A stretch of 64,000 nt of DNA from Pagrus major (taxonomy: Eukaryota > Chordata > Actinopteri > Spariformes > Sparidae). Location of the stretch: positions 12,100,197 to 12,164,196 of the forward strand of contig NC_133230.1 of the NCBI RefSeq assembly GCF_040436345.1, in the 5' to 3' direction. The notes under the pieces were generated by a model. The model saw only the letters and a program-made list of their open reading frames with translations, was not told where the DNA came from and did not search any database. The translations under genes were made by a program, and so were the position numbers. Shown here one piece after another: positions 23,102-34,665 of the stretch (position 1 is its first letter; each line of letters begins with the position of its first letter).

Positions 23102-23415
23102 TTAAAGGATTAGTTCAACCAAAAATAAAAAATCCAGTCATTAACTACGCTCCCCCATCCTGCCCCATTTCTGAAGCTTCACAGCAAAAGCATTGCAGAA
23201 TTCTCCTAAACAACTGAAGCAGACGGGGACTCGTTTTAAAACATTCAAAAAACAAAACATAAAATGGCTCCATGCAGCTTGTCCGGCATAATCCAAGTCT
23301 TTGAAAGCCCCGAGATCCCAAACTGATTTGAAAACATAATGACGGAGTTTGTGCTAACACTTTTAGCTTCGGAGCTACAGTGACGATTTCAGCTTAAAAA
23401 ACAACGTATTATATT
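23102..23415. mobile_element. Fold-back MITE, left part
   Basis: Begins TTAAAGGATTAGTTCAACCA, like the left tip at 31794. It shares AAAATGGCTCCATGCAGCTT, then GTCCGGCATAATCCAAGTCT and CCCGAGATCCCAAACTGATTTG with the other copies. No matching right tip is found, so it appears truncated. Confidence 0.7.
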
Positions 23416-23644
23416 TATAATATGAAAATAGGGATGACATGACAGGAAGTCGGCCGAATCAAAAACAAAAGACATCTGAACCAGAGCAGGAAGAAACACA
23501 TCCTGCTGCCAGTAGGCCCGGTATTACAGAGAAAAGCTATAACAAGGGGAATTTGATACTTTACTGCCAAATGCAGACATAAAGAGCCATAGACACAATC
23601 AGTGAAGCTTTGTCCTTATTGTTTGCAGCCAAAATGCAACAAAG

Positions 23645-23645
<1 letters not shown>

Positions 23646-23691
<46 letters not shown>

Positions 23692-23693
23692 AG
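23646..23693. repeat. (GAAA)n microsatellite
   Basis: About twelve near-perfect AAAG tetramers in intergenic DNA. Surrounding sequence from 23416 to 24343 holds nothing else I can identify. Confidence 0.95.
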
Positions 23694-24566
23694 CTTATGT
23701 ATTTTTCTTAATAGCCAATGACATTTCGTACCCACTCCAAAATGTGTCTCAGTCTTCATCTTAGTTTCAGATTATTTGTCAGATCTAAGAAATGCGGCTC
23801 ATGATCTTCACTTCGAGAAAATAAGGAGTCAGGGCAGGAATTTAGATCAGGTGTGAGTGCTTTTGTTCAACCCAAGATGCAAACACAAAGGAAGGAACTC
23901 AGTCAACAGTCAACATGGACTAAATATAGCCTACAGCGAGCAACCACTGGCATTTGCATGAGTTCTGCAGAACAAGTTCAACACTGCCGACACCTGATAC
24001 TTTTAAGTCTAGGTTAATTCTCATACCATCCTGTCAATCACTCCTCTCACACATGCTCACTCATTATTCCTGCTGTCATTATCTGGAGTCGTCAATTGAG
24101 TTATCAGCTGTTCACATCAGCGAGTCACATCTATCCAGTAGCACAGTGAAACCTCCACTGTTAGCCGATCATCTTTTTAAAGATGATTTTCTCGCTGCCT
24201 TTAGTTCCTTCATGCTGCTGTTTTGTGAGCTCCCTCCACCTCCCCATCCCTGGTCAGTCCTTGCAGATTCACCAGCTTCATCAGTCCATCATTCTTCAGT
24301 CTAAAGTACGGAGGCCCTGAGGGGCAAACAAAGACTTTTTTTTTTCTTCTGGTGATCCATTTTCTATGTCTGATCTAAATTGTTTTTTATCTCCTGTGAT
24401 TGATTTGAGAACTGGTGGGAAAGTTTTGCCAGGATAATCTTTCTAAGTTCCGGGTGTGAAACCAAGTGGAAACATTTTTTTTCACGACAAATTATTTTTT
24501 TTCCGGGTGTGAAAATATTTTTTGTGTTTTTCTTTTTCATGCGAGTGACAAAAACGTTTTCAGGAG

Positions 24567-24599
<33 letters not shown>

Positions 24600-24824
24600 T
24601 TTTTTCACTCTTCACTTTTTTTTAATGATTTAAATAAAAAAATAAAAAATATTGAAAGTTTGTTTTTTACTGGCTCTCACACATGAAAAAAAAATTTCTA
24701 CTGAAATTTTTTTCACTGTTTTTCATCAAAAAAAAAATCTCCTGAAAACAGTTTCTCTCTGTTTCACACAGGGTAAAAACTTATCCTGAATTTCAAAATT
24801 CTCCACTTGGTTTCACACCCGAAA

Positions 24825-25400
24825 AAAATAACAAATAATAATAAACAATAATATTAGTAAAAAATGAACAATATAATAAAAAGGTAAGAAATAGAAATTG
24901 ACTAGTATATACATAATATGTACAAATATAAACAGTGTAAGTATAAACAGTGTGGGCAGTGTATTGCTATTAATAAATAATAAATATGAGTATGAAAATT
25001 GCCCAGTTAGTGCAAACCAAAATGAGAAATGGGTTATGTATAGAGTTTTTATTGCACAGTGCACAGTGAGGTCTACTGGGAGCAGTGCTGGTTGTAGAGT
25101 CTGACAGCAGCAGGAAGGAAGGGCCAGCGATACCTCTCCTTCACACACTTGAGGTGTATCAGATAGTGTCCTGCAGGGGGTGGGACTCCTTCACCAGCAG
25201 CGATGACAGCTTGTCCATCATCCTGCTCTCTCCCACCACCTGCACTGGGTCAAGAGAGCGTCCCAGGATGGAGCTGGCCTTCTTGATAAAGTTTTCAAGT
25301 CTCTTCCTATCTGCTGCCAAGATGCTGCTGCTTCAGCAGACTACTCCATAGAAAATGGCTGATGCCACCACAGAGTCAGAATCATTCAGTTTGTCATTAA
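24825..25400 (-). pseudogene. 5'-truncated LINE (CR1/L2/Rex1-type) ORF2 C-terminal relic
   Basis: Read on the minus strand, frame pieces give ADRKRLENFIKKASSILGRS, then VVGESRMMDKL, KESHPLQDT, and after a frameshift or deletion LIHLKCVKERYRWPFLPAAV then RLYNQHCSQ and a stop. RYRxxFLPAAVRLYN is a hallmark C-terminus of non-LTR retrotransposon ORF2 in fish. An A/T-rich tail follows toward 24825. It is broken and cannot encode a working enzyme. It sits inside the inverted-repeat element at 24344-26196. Confidence 0.7.
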
Positions 25401-25426
25401 AAAAGATATAAAATATAAAAATATAT

Positions 25427-25940
25427 TTCTCCTGAAAATTGTTTCAAAAAAATATTTCCCCTGAAAATGTGTTTCAAAAAATATTTCTCCTGAAAATTTG
25501 TTTTAAAAAAATATTTCTCCTGAAAAGTTGTTTTTTAAAAAATATTTCTCCTGAAGATTTGTTTTAAAAAAATATTTCCCCTGAAATTTGTTTAAAAAAT
25601 ATTTCTCCTGAAAATTTGTTTTAAAAATATTTCTCCTGAAAATTTGTTTCAAAACATATTTCCCCTGAAAATTGTTTAAAAAAAAATTTCTCCTGAAATT
25701 TTTTTTTTTTTTTAAAATTTCCCCTGAAAATTTGTTTCAAAAAATATTTCCCCTAAAATTTGTTTCAAAAATATTTCTCCTGAAAATTTGTTTCAAAAAT
25801 ATTTCCCCTGAAAATGTGTTTCAAAAAATATTTCTCCTGAAAATTTGTTTTAAAAAAAAATTTATCCAGAAAATTTGTTTCAAAAAATATTTATCCAGAA
25901 AATTTGTTTCAAAAAATATTTATCCAGAAAATGTATTTTT
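25427..25940. repeat. Second AT-rich minisatellite, related to the dmrtb1 one
   Basis: Around 16 units of about 30 bp containing TTTC(T/C)CCTGAAAATTTGTTT, an A-run and TATT. The core TTTCTCCTGAAA and the CAAAAA(A)TATT tail match the array at 19550-21245 in the same orientation. Late units change to TTTATCCAGAAAATTTG. Confidence 0.92.
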
Positions 25941-26196
25941 ACAGAATTATTTTCTTCTGAAAATTTATTTTCACTGAATTATTTTTAAAGTAACTCTCAC
26001 ACATAAAAAATTAAAACTTCTTTTTTCAAAAAGACAAAGAAAAATTGTCCTGAAAAACTGTTTTTTATTTGGTGAAAAACTGTTTTTTTTTTTCCAGAAA
26101 GATTATCCTGGCAAAACTTTTTCTCCACCAGTTCTCAAGTCAATCACAGGAGAGAAAACAACTTAGATCAAACTTAGAAAATGGATCACCAGAAAA

Positions 26197-27224
26197 CAAA
26201 ACAAAAACAAAACTTGACGTCTCACATATCATCTGCTGTAAGAAACATCATCTTCATTCACTTGTCTCTCCACACCCCTCACCTGCCTCGGCTCTCATCT
26301 TCATGTATTAATTACTGTGAGAGGATCTCTGTTACTGCAGTCAGTAGTTTGTTTGCATGCTCGTTTAAACTCCGTAATGTGAGTCAAAAGACAACAAACA
26401 AAGAGTTTCTGGGTGGGATCTGGATTACTATAAGAGCCTGAAATAGCAACACAAACAGTGACTTTCACAAATGACTTTGCACAGATTATTTTTCACCAGC
26501 TGCAGCATGAGGGTTAAATTCAGTTCTGTCCAGATTCCAGGTGAAACACTCATGTTTCAAATAAAAATACCAGGCAGGTCTGGCGCTCTGGAAGGGAGAG
26601 ATTTCAATCTTAATACTCTGCTGGCTTCAAGATAACGTGCACCTCTTATCTACTGTGGTCTGCTTTTAATATTTACAAGCAGCACAGACAAGGCGCAGTC
26701 TTGAAATCAGTCATCATGGGAACATCAGGGCGATAATCGTTTTTTATATTCGGCGGTGTGTTCAAAGATTTCCATTTAACACGACTAATAAAGACATGTC
26801 AATCACAGGCCAGTGTGTGTGTGTGTTATGCCTATCAAAATAATACAATACACGACTGTAGAGGCATGCACCGGTGTTTGGCTGGCACATGTGGGTAGTT
26901 CTGAGGAAAGTCTTAACTTTCCTTTGAAATGCTTCCACAGAAGGCATCCTGTCTGCTGCTTGTGTAACTCTGTAACAGCGAACACATAAGCAGCTTAGAG
27001 GAACTGTATTTTTTACCTCAACCATGACTGAAGCTTTTTTTAGACTCCAAAATATTTGGCAGAAAGTCGAGTCCTCGTGAAAGATTTCTGAAGCCAATGC
27101 AGAAGTGCCTTAACCCTGCATTCCCGCTCATGGCCACCAGGGGCAACTGAGGAGTTTATGGTCTCAGTTGCTGGTTTCTAGTCTTCTTCAGTACAGCATG
27201 ATGTTCATTTTGTTGATTAAGGTC
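26197..27224. other. Intergenic DNA, no gene recognised
   Basis: Contains a short (TG)n-like tract near 26812-26826. Otherwise only short unsupported ORFs on both strands. Confidence 0.5.
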
Positions 27225-27420
27225 CCGTTTAGAGCAAAATAAACCATAAGTCAGAGAATACTCGAGGGCACAGCTACCTTGTGAGTGACTACCACAGGTT
27301 CTTAGTCAGATCCAATCAGGATATCTTCCCCAGCTTCACTCCCTCGTCCAAATACGGTTGCGTCTGGCTCCAAAAAACCAAGTTGGCAACGGCCATAGAT
27401 GAAAGCAGCCGCACAACGTC
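27225..27420. repeat. Dispersed repeat, copy B
   Basis: Shares ordered blocks with 6855-7020: GAGGGCACAGCTACC, GATCCAATCAGGATATC, TCTGGCTCCAAAAAA. In fuller form it also holds CCTCGTCCAAATACGGTTGC. A diverged copy of the same family. Confidence 0.55.
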
Positions 27421-28913
27421 CACGTCGCCCTTTGGGTGAAAACAAACGCTGTGAAAATTCTGGTGCGAAACAGAAAACGGCTAGTAGAGACTTGTCTAAA
27501 AACCGCTGTGTTGCGTTTCTCACGTCAAAAAATAAAAAATCCCAAAGGTTGGGATTTTATTTACTTACAGTAAAGGAAGAGATCTGTGGCTTCAGGTCGT
27601 CCACAGAGAGAATGAAAATGGTGAAAATACGTGTCCATCTGTGTCAAACACCTCATCACAGGTTAGTTAATGATGTTACTGAGAAAATGATTGTGCCTGT
27701 AGATCGAAATGAATAAAAAAGGCCTTTGTTAAGTTGTAACTACAGTTTCTACCGTGAAAAAGTAAGGCCTGCTTTTCGAATAGAGTTTGGTTTACCAGTC
27801 TGTCCACTCGACGGACCGCCAGGAGCAGAGGCTGTTTTAATGTTAATAATACACATAAATTGAGCTGAGCTACCTTCTCATAATGAATCTTGTAAACACC
27901 ACAAAGTAACGTTGGAAGTGTAGTAAACGATTGCGTAATTAAGCACAAACGGCTGAGGTTCTTCTTTGCCACAGCGATGTGATTAGTTTACAGTAAAGTC
28001 ACGTTGGACAGATTATGAAACAGCAACATAAAGAGTCTTAATGACAGATGACAGAAAAATGACCACGACATTCAGAAAAATAGTTGTGTGTAAAGGGCAC
28101 TGAAAGGACACTCATCATCCACTATTTATTCTATTTTTTCCGTATAATGACGCCCGAATGTAGATCGACTACAACATGACATAATTGTTTGCCTGTCTTG
28201 CCATCAGATTTAGGCTCCAAACAGCTAAAAATCCATACGATATTCTTGTTTTATGCTATTAAATTGGCAGAGACCTGAACATTTACACTCACTGCCAGTC
28301 CAATTAGAGGCTGCCGTCACCCAAAAGGGGAGTGGTGCATGAAGAAAGGGCAAAGTACCATTACCATCACTGCCAAACATCTCGAGGAAGTAATGACAGA
28401 CAGACAACAGACAGATTTTACTTCATAGAAATGTGAGGGATTTGGTTTGAAAGCTTCCCGAAAGACCTGCAAATGACCTTTTAGATACACACCTAACAGA
28501 AACATGCCAATACAAGCTCGAAACCATGAGTGAGTTGAGTTTTTCTTCAGAATCTCCACCCTGATACATAATGTGTGATGAGGCAAGTATCTGCTGGACT
28601 AGATGACATTGACAGTGGATGTTAATCAGTGCAAAAACCTCTGAGTGACACCTTTCTTGGAGTCCAACCCAAAGTGTGGGTTTTTTACAACATGGGAATG
28701 AAGCTCAACAGTCACCTGTCTGTCTCCAGAATCGCTGACACCAAGAAACGCCCTGAACAACAAAATACTAATATAATAAGAAAATACAGGCGGAGGGTGT
28801 GGTCTCTGCAGATACAGACATTGCCACACACTTCTATTGGATCATAAGTGTTGATTGAGAGGGATTATATTGAGTCTTTATATTGTTTTGAGAAATATCC
28901 TACATGTAGTATT
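27421..28913. other. Intergenic DNA, no gene recognised
   Basis: Moderately AT-rich, with no ORF carrying a recognisable domain and no clear repeat ends. Confidence 0.45.
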
Positions 28914-29413
28914 CCTTTAAAGTTCCCATGAAATGGCAAATGGAGTTCTGACTTGTTTCAGCAGCAACAACGCAGCCTCTGAGAAGATGGAGGCCAGTTT
29001 GAGCCACTGTACTGAGGCGGTTTTCTTGCCAGCTGGCTCTTTGGCAAATAGCTTGCACCGTAACCAGCCAGCTACTCAGTTAGCAGTTACTTTAGCAACA
29101 AGTAAAGCTATCTGTCCGAAGTTGAGGCAGAGCAGCTGGAGGACAAAAAACAAGACAATATTTTCCCACTTTTTATACGTCTTCAGCAGCCTAAAAAAAT
29201 GAAGAGAGCGTTTGCAAGTGCGAGTGCAGGATGAGTCACCGATATTTTTTATCGTTTTCAAGGAAAATACAAACTCCAAAATACGATTAGGAATACCTCA
29301 GAGTGACTTTTTTGCCAGTATTTGGCCTGATACGAGTGTATAAGTGAGATACGGAGCAAGACACACGTGATAAAAACACTAAAACAATGATTTTGACTTC
29401 ATGGGTACTTTAA
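28914..29413. mobile_element. 500-bp MITE with terminal inverted repeats
   Basis: The left tip, CTTTAAAGTTCCCATGAAAT, pairs with the reverse complement of the right tip, TTTTGACTTCATGGGTACTT followed by TAAG, over about 24 bp with few mismatches. The interior has no transposase. The 89-residue plus-strand ORF at 28933-29202 lies wholly inside it and is not considered a gene. Confidence 0.7.
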
Positions 29414-30336
29414 GATGTTTTTCCACATTCAAAATTAAGAGTTATTGTCTTTATTTGTTGGTTGTTGTGATTTGAGGATATATACGATAGTAATGAGGGG
29501 TAGTCTGTTCCAGGAACCCAGGAAGTGTTTTGGTTACTCACAGTGATAATTTCCTTCAACAACAAAGGTTAACTGCTGACTCAAAGAGCTTTGGCCATTC
29601 TTAGCTGATTGATGCAGGGCGTAGCTGTTGAAAGCTGTAATTACACGACTAGGTACAAGAGTTGAAAATTATGGAAAGCTGTAAACTCTCTGTGCAGCAC
29701 GTCAGTTTCATACTCTGTATTGTAGCTATGTTAAACTGCTATGTTAAAAGTTAATTGAAGATTAAGAGAAATTATTGTATTTAGCCTCTAAATCCACTGT
29801 GATCTTTTAATCGTTAAATCCATAAATGTTCGACACTTGAAGGTTACATGACAGGTTACATCAGCCGCTCAAGTGCCAAGTTTTAAATGCTGAGAAACAG
29901 TTTGAGAGTTTGCCAAAGTCATAAATGTTTCAACAGGTCTCTTGATTAGAAACCGATAATTAATGGGCAGGTTGATGTGATGCAACGATTATCAATCATC
30001 TTCCACAGAAAAATAAGCATCAGCTCATTCCGACAATAGTCGTCTTGTTTGCCAAAGAGGACACGCCTCATGTCAGGGCCACTTCCATGCATGGATGCAT
30101 CGATGTAGATTATAGATGTATAATGATAGGGTAATTATTGTGGCATTACATATAAAGTGTAAGTGGTAACTTCCCTTTGACGGTTAAACACGTGTTATTA
30201 TTATGGTTTGGAAAAGGAAAAGTAGTCCCATTCTGTTTATTTTCAGAACAAATCTCAATATTTATTCCAACTTATTCTACTTATGAATCAGACTTTCTAC
30301 CATCTGGGATTCATATGAGTCAATGAACGTGATGTA
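29414..30336. other. Intergenic DNA, no gene recognised
   Basis: AT-rich sequence with no supported coding region or repeat ends. Confidence 0.45.
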
Positions 30337-30650
30337 TATTAGGGCTGCACAGTTAATCAAAAATATCACTGAAGTCAAAATATGGCAAAGTGTGATATCC
30401 AAATGGCAAGAAGCTGCAATTATTGTTTCATAAAATCAAAATGTTTGATAAAACAGCATTATAATCAAGTAATGTAGTGCTGCAGAGATGTTTACTAATC
30501 TTGTCCTCCAGATTTTATTAATTAATTGTAATTCAAAGTTTTTTTCAGTGAAAATGAAATTTTTGTGATGCAAAAATGATCATTCCCATTAATCGTGAAT
30601 CATATTGCAATCATAAGATCTGCCTTTACCACATTGTGCAGCTCTGTTGT
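30337..30650. mobile_element. hAT-like MITE
   Basis: The left end, AGGGCTGCACAGTTAATCAA, pairs with the right end CACATTGTGCAGCTCTG, whose reverse complement begins CAGAGCTGCACAATGTG. AGGGCTGCAC tips with AATC-rich subterminal DNA are typical of non-autonomous hAT elements in fish. About 315 bp, non-coding. Confidence 0.65.
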
Positions 30651-31059
30651 ATCTACATATTCATTAATATTGTACATGCATGCTTGGAGGGATGCATCTA
30701 ACACACTGAGGTGTTTCACACAACATATTTATTTTGTGAGTCGATAATTGAACATTTACTCGACTAGACTGAGAGATGAAATATACTCTTTACTCAACTT
30801 TATTTTGCTGATGGCCACTGTTCCTTTTTACTTTCAGAACAAGACATTATGTGCAAACTGATGACAACCTCCTACGTGATGGATCTTAAGAGCCGACACC
30901 GGCCCGGGAGGCAGAACTGAGCAGTTAATTTTAGCAGACTTTTTCTATCAATTTGCATTTTCAGCTGTTTAGAGATAAGATCATCCTTTATTGATCCCCG
31001 AGGGTGGAAATGTGGGTGTGAAAACAGCAGCATAGGGACATAAATGAGTCCAAATAAAT

Positions 31060-31216
31060 GGGTTTCTGCCTGTTTAAAGGCAGTTTTTTCTCACCACTGT
31101 CGCCAAGTGTTTGTTCATGGGGCAAATGTTGGGTCTCTGTAAATAAATTAATCCAGGACTGTTGATAACTTTTGCTGCTATACAAATAAAGATTGATTGA
31201 TTGATTGATTGATTGA
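31060..31216 (+). mobile_element. 3' end of an L2/Maui-like LINE with (GATT)n tail
   Basis: Contains AAAGGCAGTTTTTTCTCACC, ACTGTCGCCAAGTGTTTGTT, CATGGGGCAAATGTTGGGTC, and near the end GCTATACAAATAAAGATTGA followed by seven (GATT) units. This matches the widespread fish LINE 3' UTR that ends in TTGAATTGAA-type repeats. Only the 3' terminus is present. Just upstream at 30978-31010, TCCTTTATTGATCCCCGAGG is another LINE-like 3' word. Confidence 0.65.
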
Positions 31217-31793
31217 GATTAAGTGTTGGACTCTTCACTCGTTTTGGTACAATGATGTGTTGTTTTCAGCTACCCTGCCGTCATGTGGGAAGTGTCACCT
31301 CAACGATGGTGAGATAGAATAAAAAAGAAAAGCAAATGTTGATAAATGTAGATTTTATCGATGACTTTGACATTCATTCTTCTGCAGAGCATGCTTAACC
31401 AAACAGTGAGTTAACAGCTCGGTGTCAGGGCTGTCACAACTGATGCATGTGGAGAGAGAAGCTGGGTGTGCCTCAGATAACACAGGCTGATAAAAACCTG
31501 TCCAGTGCGGTCCTGGAATGTGAAACATACCACATATTGTTCGAGTTTATGGGGAATCAGTAGGAAACTAAACATTACTGAGTGGAGGCTAAATTATTAA
31601 CAGCAACAAACTATAGACTGTGTGTGTGTGATGTCAATTTACAATTGATTTTGGCTCACAGTCGATTTCTTTGACGTGTGTGCATGAATGTTGGCGTTCT
31701 TTCTCAGACAGAGTCGCATCTTTGTGCAGCCAGGTCTTGACTGGTTGTCACCTGTTCAAGGGGTGAGTTTCCAAAGAGGAATCAGGTTTAGGA
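31217..31793. other. Intergenic DNA, no gene recognised
   Basis: No supported ORF, repeat end or RNA gene seen. Confidence 0.4.
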
Positions 31794-32268
31794 TTAAAGG
31801 ATAAATTCACCCAAAAATGTAAAATGCAGTCGTTAGCTACTCACCCCGAAGCCGATCGGAAAGTCAACTGCCGTAGATGAGGAAAAAAAAAAAATAAATG
31901 AAAAACTACATAAAATGGCTCCATACAGCTTGTCCGGCCTAATCCAAGTCTTCGACGTGCTTTTAGCCCCCGCGGGTACAGTGAAGATTTAAAATGGTTT
32001 AAATAACATCTTTTCAAATCACTTTGGGATCTCGGGGCTTCTGGAGAGTTGGATTACACTGGACAAGCTGTATGGAGCCATTTGATGCTTTTATTCTGTG
32101 TTTTTATTACATTTTAAAACAAGCCTCCATCTTCAGTTGTTCAGGAGAACGCTGCGACTCTGTTTTGCTGTGAAGCTCCAGAAATGTTTTGTGGACTACA
32201 AAACTTAACCTGACTTTTCATCAGCATGATGGACTGGATTTGCATTTTTGGGTGAACTTATCCTTTAA
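31794..32268. mobile_element. Fold-back (snap-back) MITE, most complete copy in the window
   Basis: The tip TTAAAGGATAAATTCACCCA is matched by its near-complement TTTTTGGGTGAACTTATCCT at the other end. The interior is also palindromic: AAAATGGCTCCATACAGCTT and GTCCGGCCTAATCCAAGTCT face GGATTACACTGGACAAGCTG and TATGGAGCCATTT. The whole 475 bp could fold into one long imperfect hairpin. Four further copies or fragments occur in this window. Confidence 0.85.
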
Positions 32269-33070
32269 AACAACATAATAAGCATTAGATAAGGGGCCAG
32301 CTTTGCATACAAGCAGCGGAGAGCTTGGTGAGGAAAGTGTGTTATAAATACAGCCTTTGTGATTTTGAATAATCAGAACAGAAACACATAATCTTGGCGA
32401 TTTATTTTCAGATGCTTCTAAAGAAAAGTGGACACATTACTGATGGGAGGCATTCAGGAGCTGAGCTGGGTGTGGTGCTGACAATAACGGACAATGGAAA
32501 CAGTATTGAAAAAACATTCCTGGCCTGGAGTTTCAGGCAGACTGGGAACAGATTGGGTAATATCCTGTCATGACCTTCAGCGGAGATAAAGGAAGAAATC
32601 CTTTGCTCATAAGTGGCCAGTGAAAGACTTATGACAAAGGTTAAAGTTGAGTGCACTGAAATGAAAGGAGTTACTTTCAAAAATGCTGATGTATCCCAGC
32701 TGGAATTGTGGGACTTTTTGTTTTCATGAAACTCAAAAGCTCTGCTCATTTTCACACTTGCCCAACCTGCTGCAGAAAGTAATCCCCCCCCCTCCAGCTG
32801 AATGCCTGACAGTTACTTTCAACACTTTCAGACTGCCTGAACAAAACTTCTAGGTGGTTACTGGTTTGTAATTAGCGTCTGAAGTCATGTTAATGGAGTG
32901 CACTGTCAACAACAGGTCCACACAACAAAAGCACTGCACTTGATGCCTAAAGCTTCAATCCGTTTTTAAACATTTAGTAACAAATATGATGACGAGAAAG
33001 GGTTCCCATCAGCTCTATAGAGGTTTATAAAAATGCTAAAGCAGGGATAATAAAACCACAGCTCAGTTCA
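32269..33070. other. Intergenic DNA, no gene recognised
   Basis: The 115-residue minus-strand ORF at 32408-32755 has no recognisable domain and no neighbours to support it. A short C-run lies near 32786-32794. Confidence 0.4.
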
Positions 33071-33099
33071 CCTCCTGCCCCAATATAATCCCCTTTTCC

Positions 33100-33275
33100 A
33101 GCAGCAACCTGCCACCCGGACTGTATCAGTGGTTCAACAGGAGAAGGAAGACCAGGTGGGTTTAGTGAACCAGTTCCAGCTCAACATAAGCAAAACGTAC
33201 AAGCTGATTGTGGACTACTCTGACACCTGTGTCCATCCAGGGGGAGGATGTCGAGGTGGATCACTCCAATCCCAT
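33100..33275 (+). pseudogene. Possible decayed LINE reverse-transcriptase fragment
   Basis: In the plus strand, one frame gives LVNQFQLNISKTYKLIVDYS and another IQGEDVEVDHSN. These resemble the LQLNxSKTKELxVDFR and GEDVEVVxxYKYLG segments of non-LTR reverse transcriptases, in the expected order. The pieces are in different frames with stops, so this is a relic at best. Confidence 0.4.
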
Positions 33276-34665
33276 TTCTAGTTTTCTCGATCACGCCTTT
33301 GCCCTTCAGAACAGACTTAAAGGGGTAGTGGTTGAAATCTCTCCCTATTAAATGGGACAACCCTTCAAGCCCCTCATGTGCCATCAAAGGGAGGAATGCA
33401 ACATCGAAATACGTCAAACTGTGAGACCGTCAGACACAAATCAGCAGTAACAATGTAACGTTACTGAGTTAGTTAGCTACCGGGATGGCCATCAAAGTGT
33501 AAAACTTATCCCAACCCAAACCAGACCATGTCCAAGAGAGTAGTAACTGAGCTCAAGCTGATCTTGAGAACACGACACAGTCAATTTTAAAGCAGAATAA
33601 ATGTTTTCTGCCTAGAGAGTAACAAACAGCCGCTGTGTTGTCACATGAATAACAAACCCCAGCACCTAACAGGATGTATAGCCCCAACACAGACAGTAGA
33701 TGCATCACTTATTATCAGTTATCAATTAATATCACTTATCACTTATTTTCTCACTGCATTTCATTATTTGTACACTTTTTTTTCCCACTAAAACAGCTTG
33801 AAAGCACCATGTCACTTTCTAAATTCTGGGTCCAGATGGGTTTTAATTGGGTATCTATGCTCTAGTGTGAGTGGATTACATTATTTTTAAATTATGGCCT
33901 GCCTGCCTGCGAAACTAAAGACATATTCAATACCTGCCCAAACCTGTGTTTAACACTTCAGTGGAAGCGTTCAGGATGTTGGCAATCAGTTAGTAAAAAT
34001 GAAAGCTACGTGCAAAGAGATTGTTGGGCAAGTGTCAAGTGTCAGTGCACTGGCACAGGATCATACAGGTTGTAGAAAGTGTTGTAATGGTGCTTTACAC
34101 AACTATCAGCATCTGCAGAGATATCACATGACTGCGCAGTTAAACAAAGCTTGTGCGGCCCAACACTTTCAAGTTTTATTTATTCACAATCACCTAAGTA
34201 AATACCAAACACATCAAATGTTATTCAAACAGCATGTGATGAGGAGCAAAGCGCTGTGCTTAAAGGCACACTGTGCAGGATTAGCTGGTTGCATTTTGTC
34301 AAGGTGAAGTCATTTGACTGCTGAGTTTTCGTTGTGAGGTTGTTAAATACCAAAGCTTTGGGCTGGCAAGCCTCCAACTCAGATGTCTTTCTGCAGAAGT
34401 GCAGACGCCCTGATGCCTTGGCAGAAACAGACCCTGACATACACTGGAAATGGGTCATTAGCTGATGATTGAAGGAGATTATTTTTTTGGCTGTGGATGG
34501 CTATCAAAACCACCTAAATGAGGTGAAAATGACCAAAAGACCTTTAACCAAATATTAGAATTACTATCTATATATAGATTTGGTCATATATTTTAGATTT
34601 TTTTTAAAATGAGAGCTGTAGAAATCACTGGACTATATGTAAACTTTTGACCATGACTGTACCTT
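33276..34665. other. Intergenic DNA, no gene recognised
   Basis: Several ORFs of 60-100 codons on both strands have no domain and no consistent codon bias or splice partners. Confidence 0.4.

Larger units (their letters stand above)
24344..26196. mobile_element. 1.85-kb inverted-repeat element carrying a minisatellite and a LINE relic
   Basis: Arms of about 100 bp, 24344-24444 and 26096-26196, are near-complementary. The left arm has GGTGATCCATTTTCTATG and CCAGGATAATCTTTCT. The right arm has AGAAAGATTATCCTGG and AAAATGGATCACCAG. A second inverted pair lies inside: GGGTGTGAAACCAAGTGGA (~24452) against TCCACTTGGTTTCACACCC (~24804). The interior has a ~30-bp minisatellite and a minus-strand LINE end. 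No transposase is present. Class is unknown. Confidence 0.6.

Noticed and set aside
24813-25148. 111-residue minus-strand ORF read as a hydrophobic membrane protein
   Set aside because: Its first part is an out-of-frame reading of a LINE C-terminus and the rest is AT-rich tail. The hydrophobicity comes from T-rich codons.
28933-29202. 89-residue ORF
   Set aside because: It lies wholly inside a TIR-bounded MITE and has no recognisable domain.
32408-32755. 115-residue minus-strand ORF in intergenic DNA
   Set aside because: No domain, no splice partners, and a length expected by chance in this much sequence.
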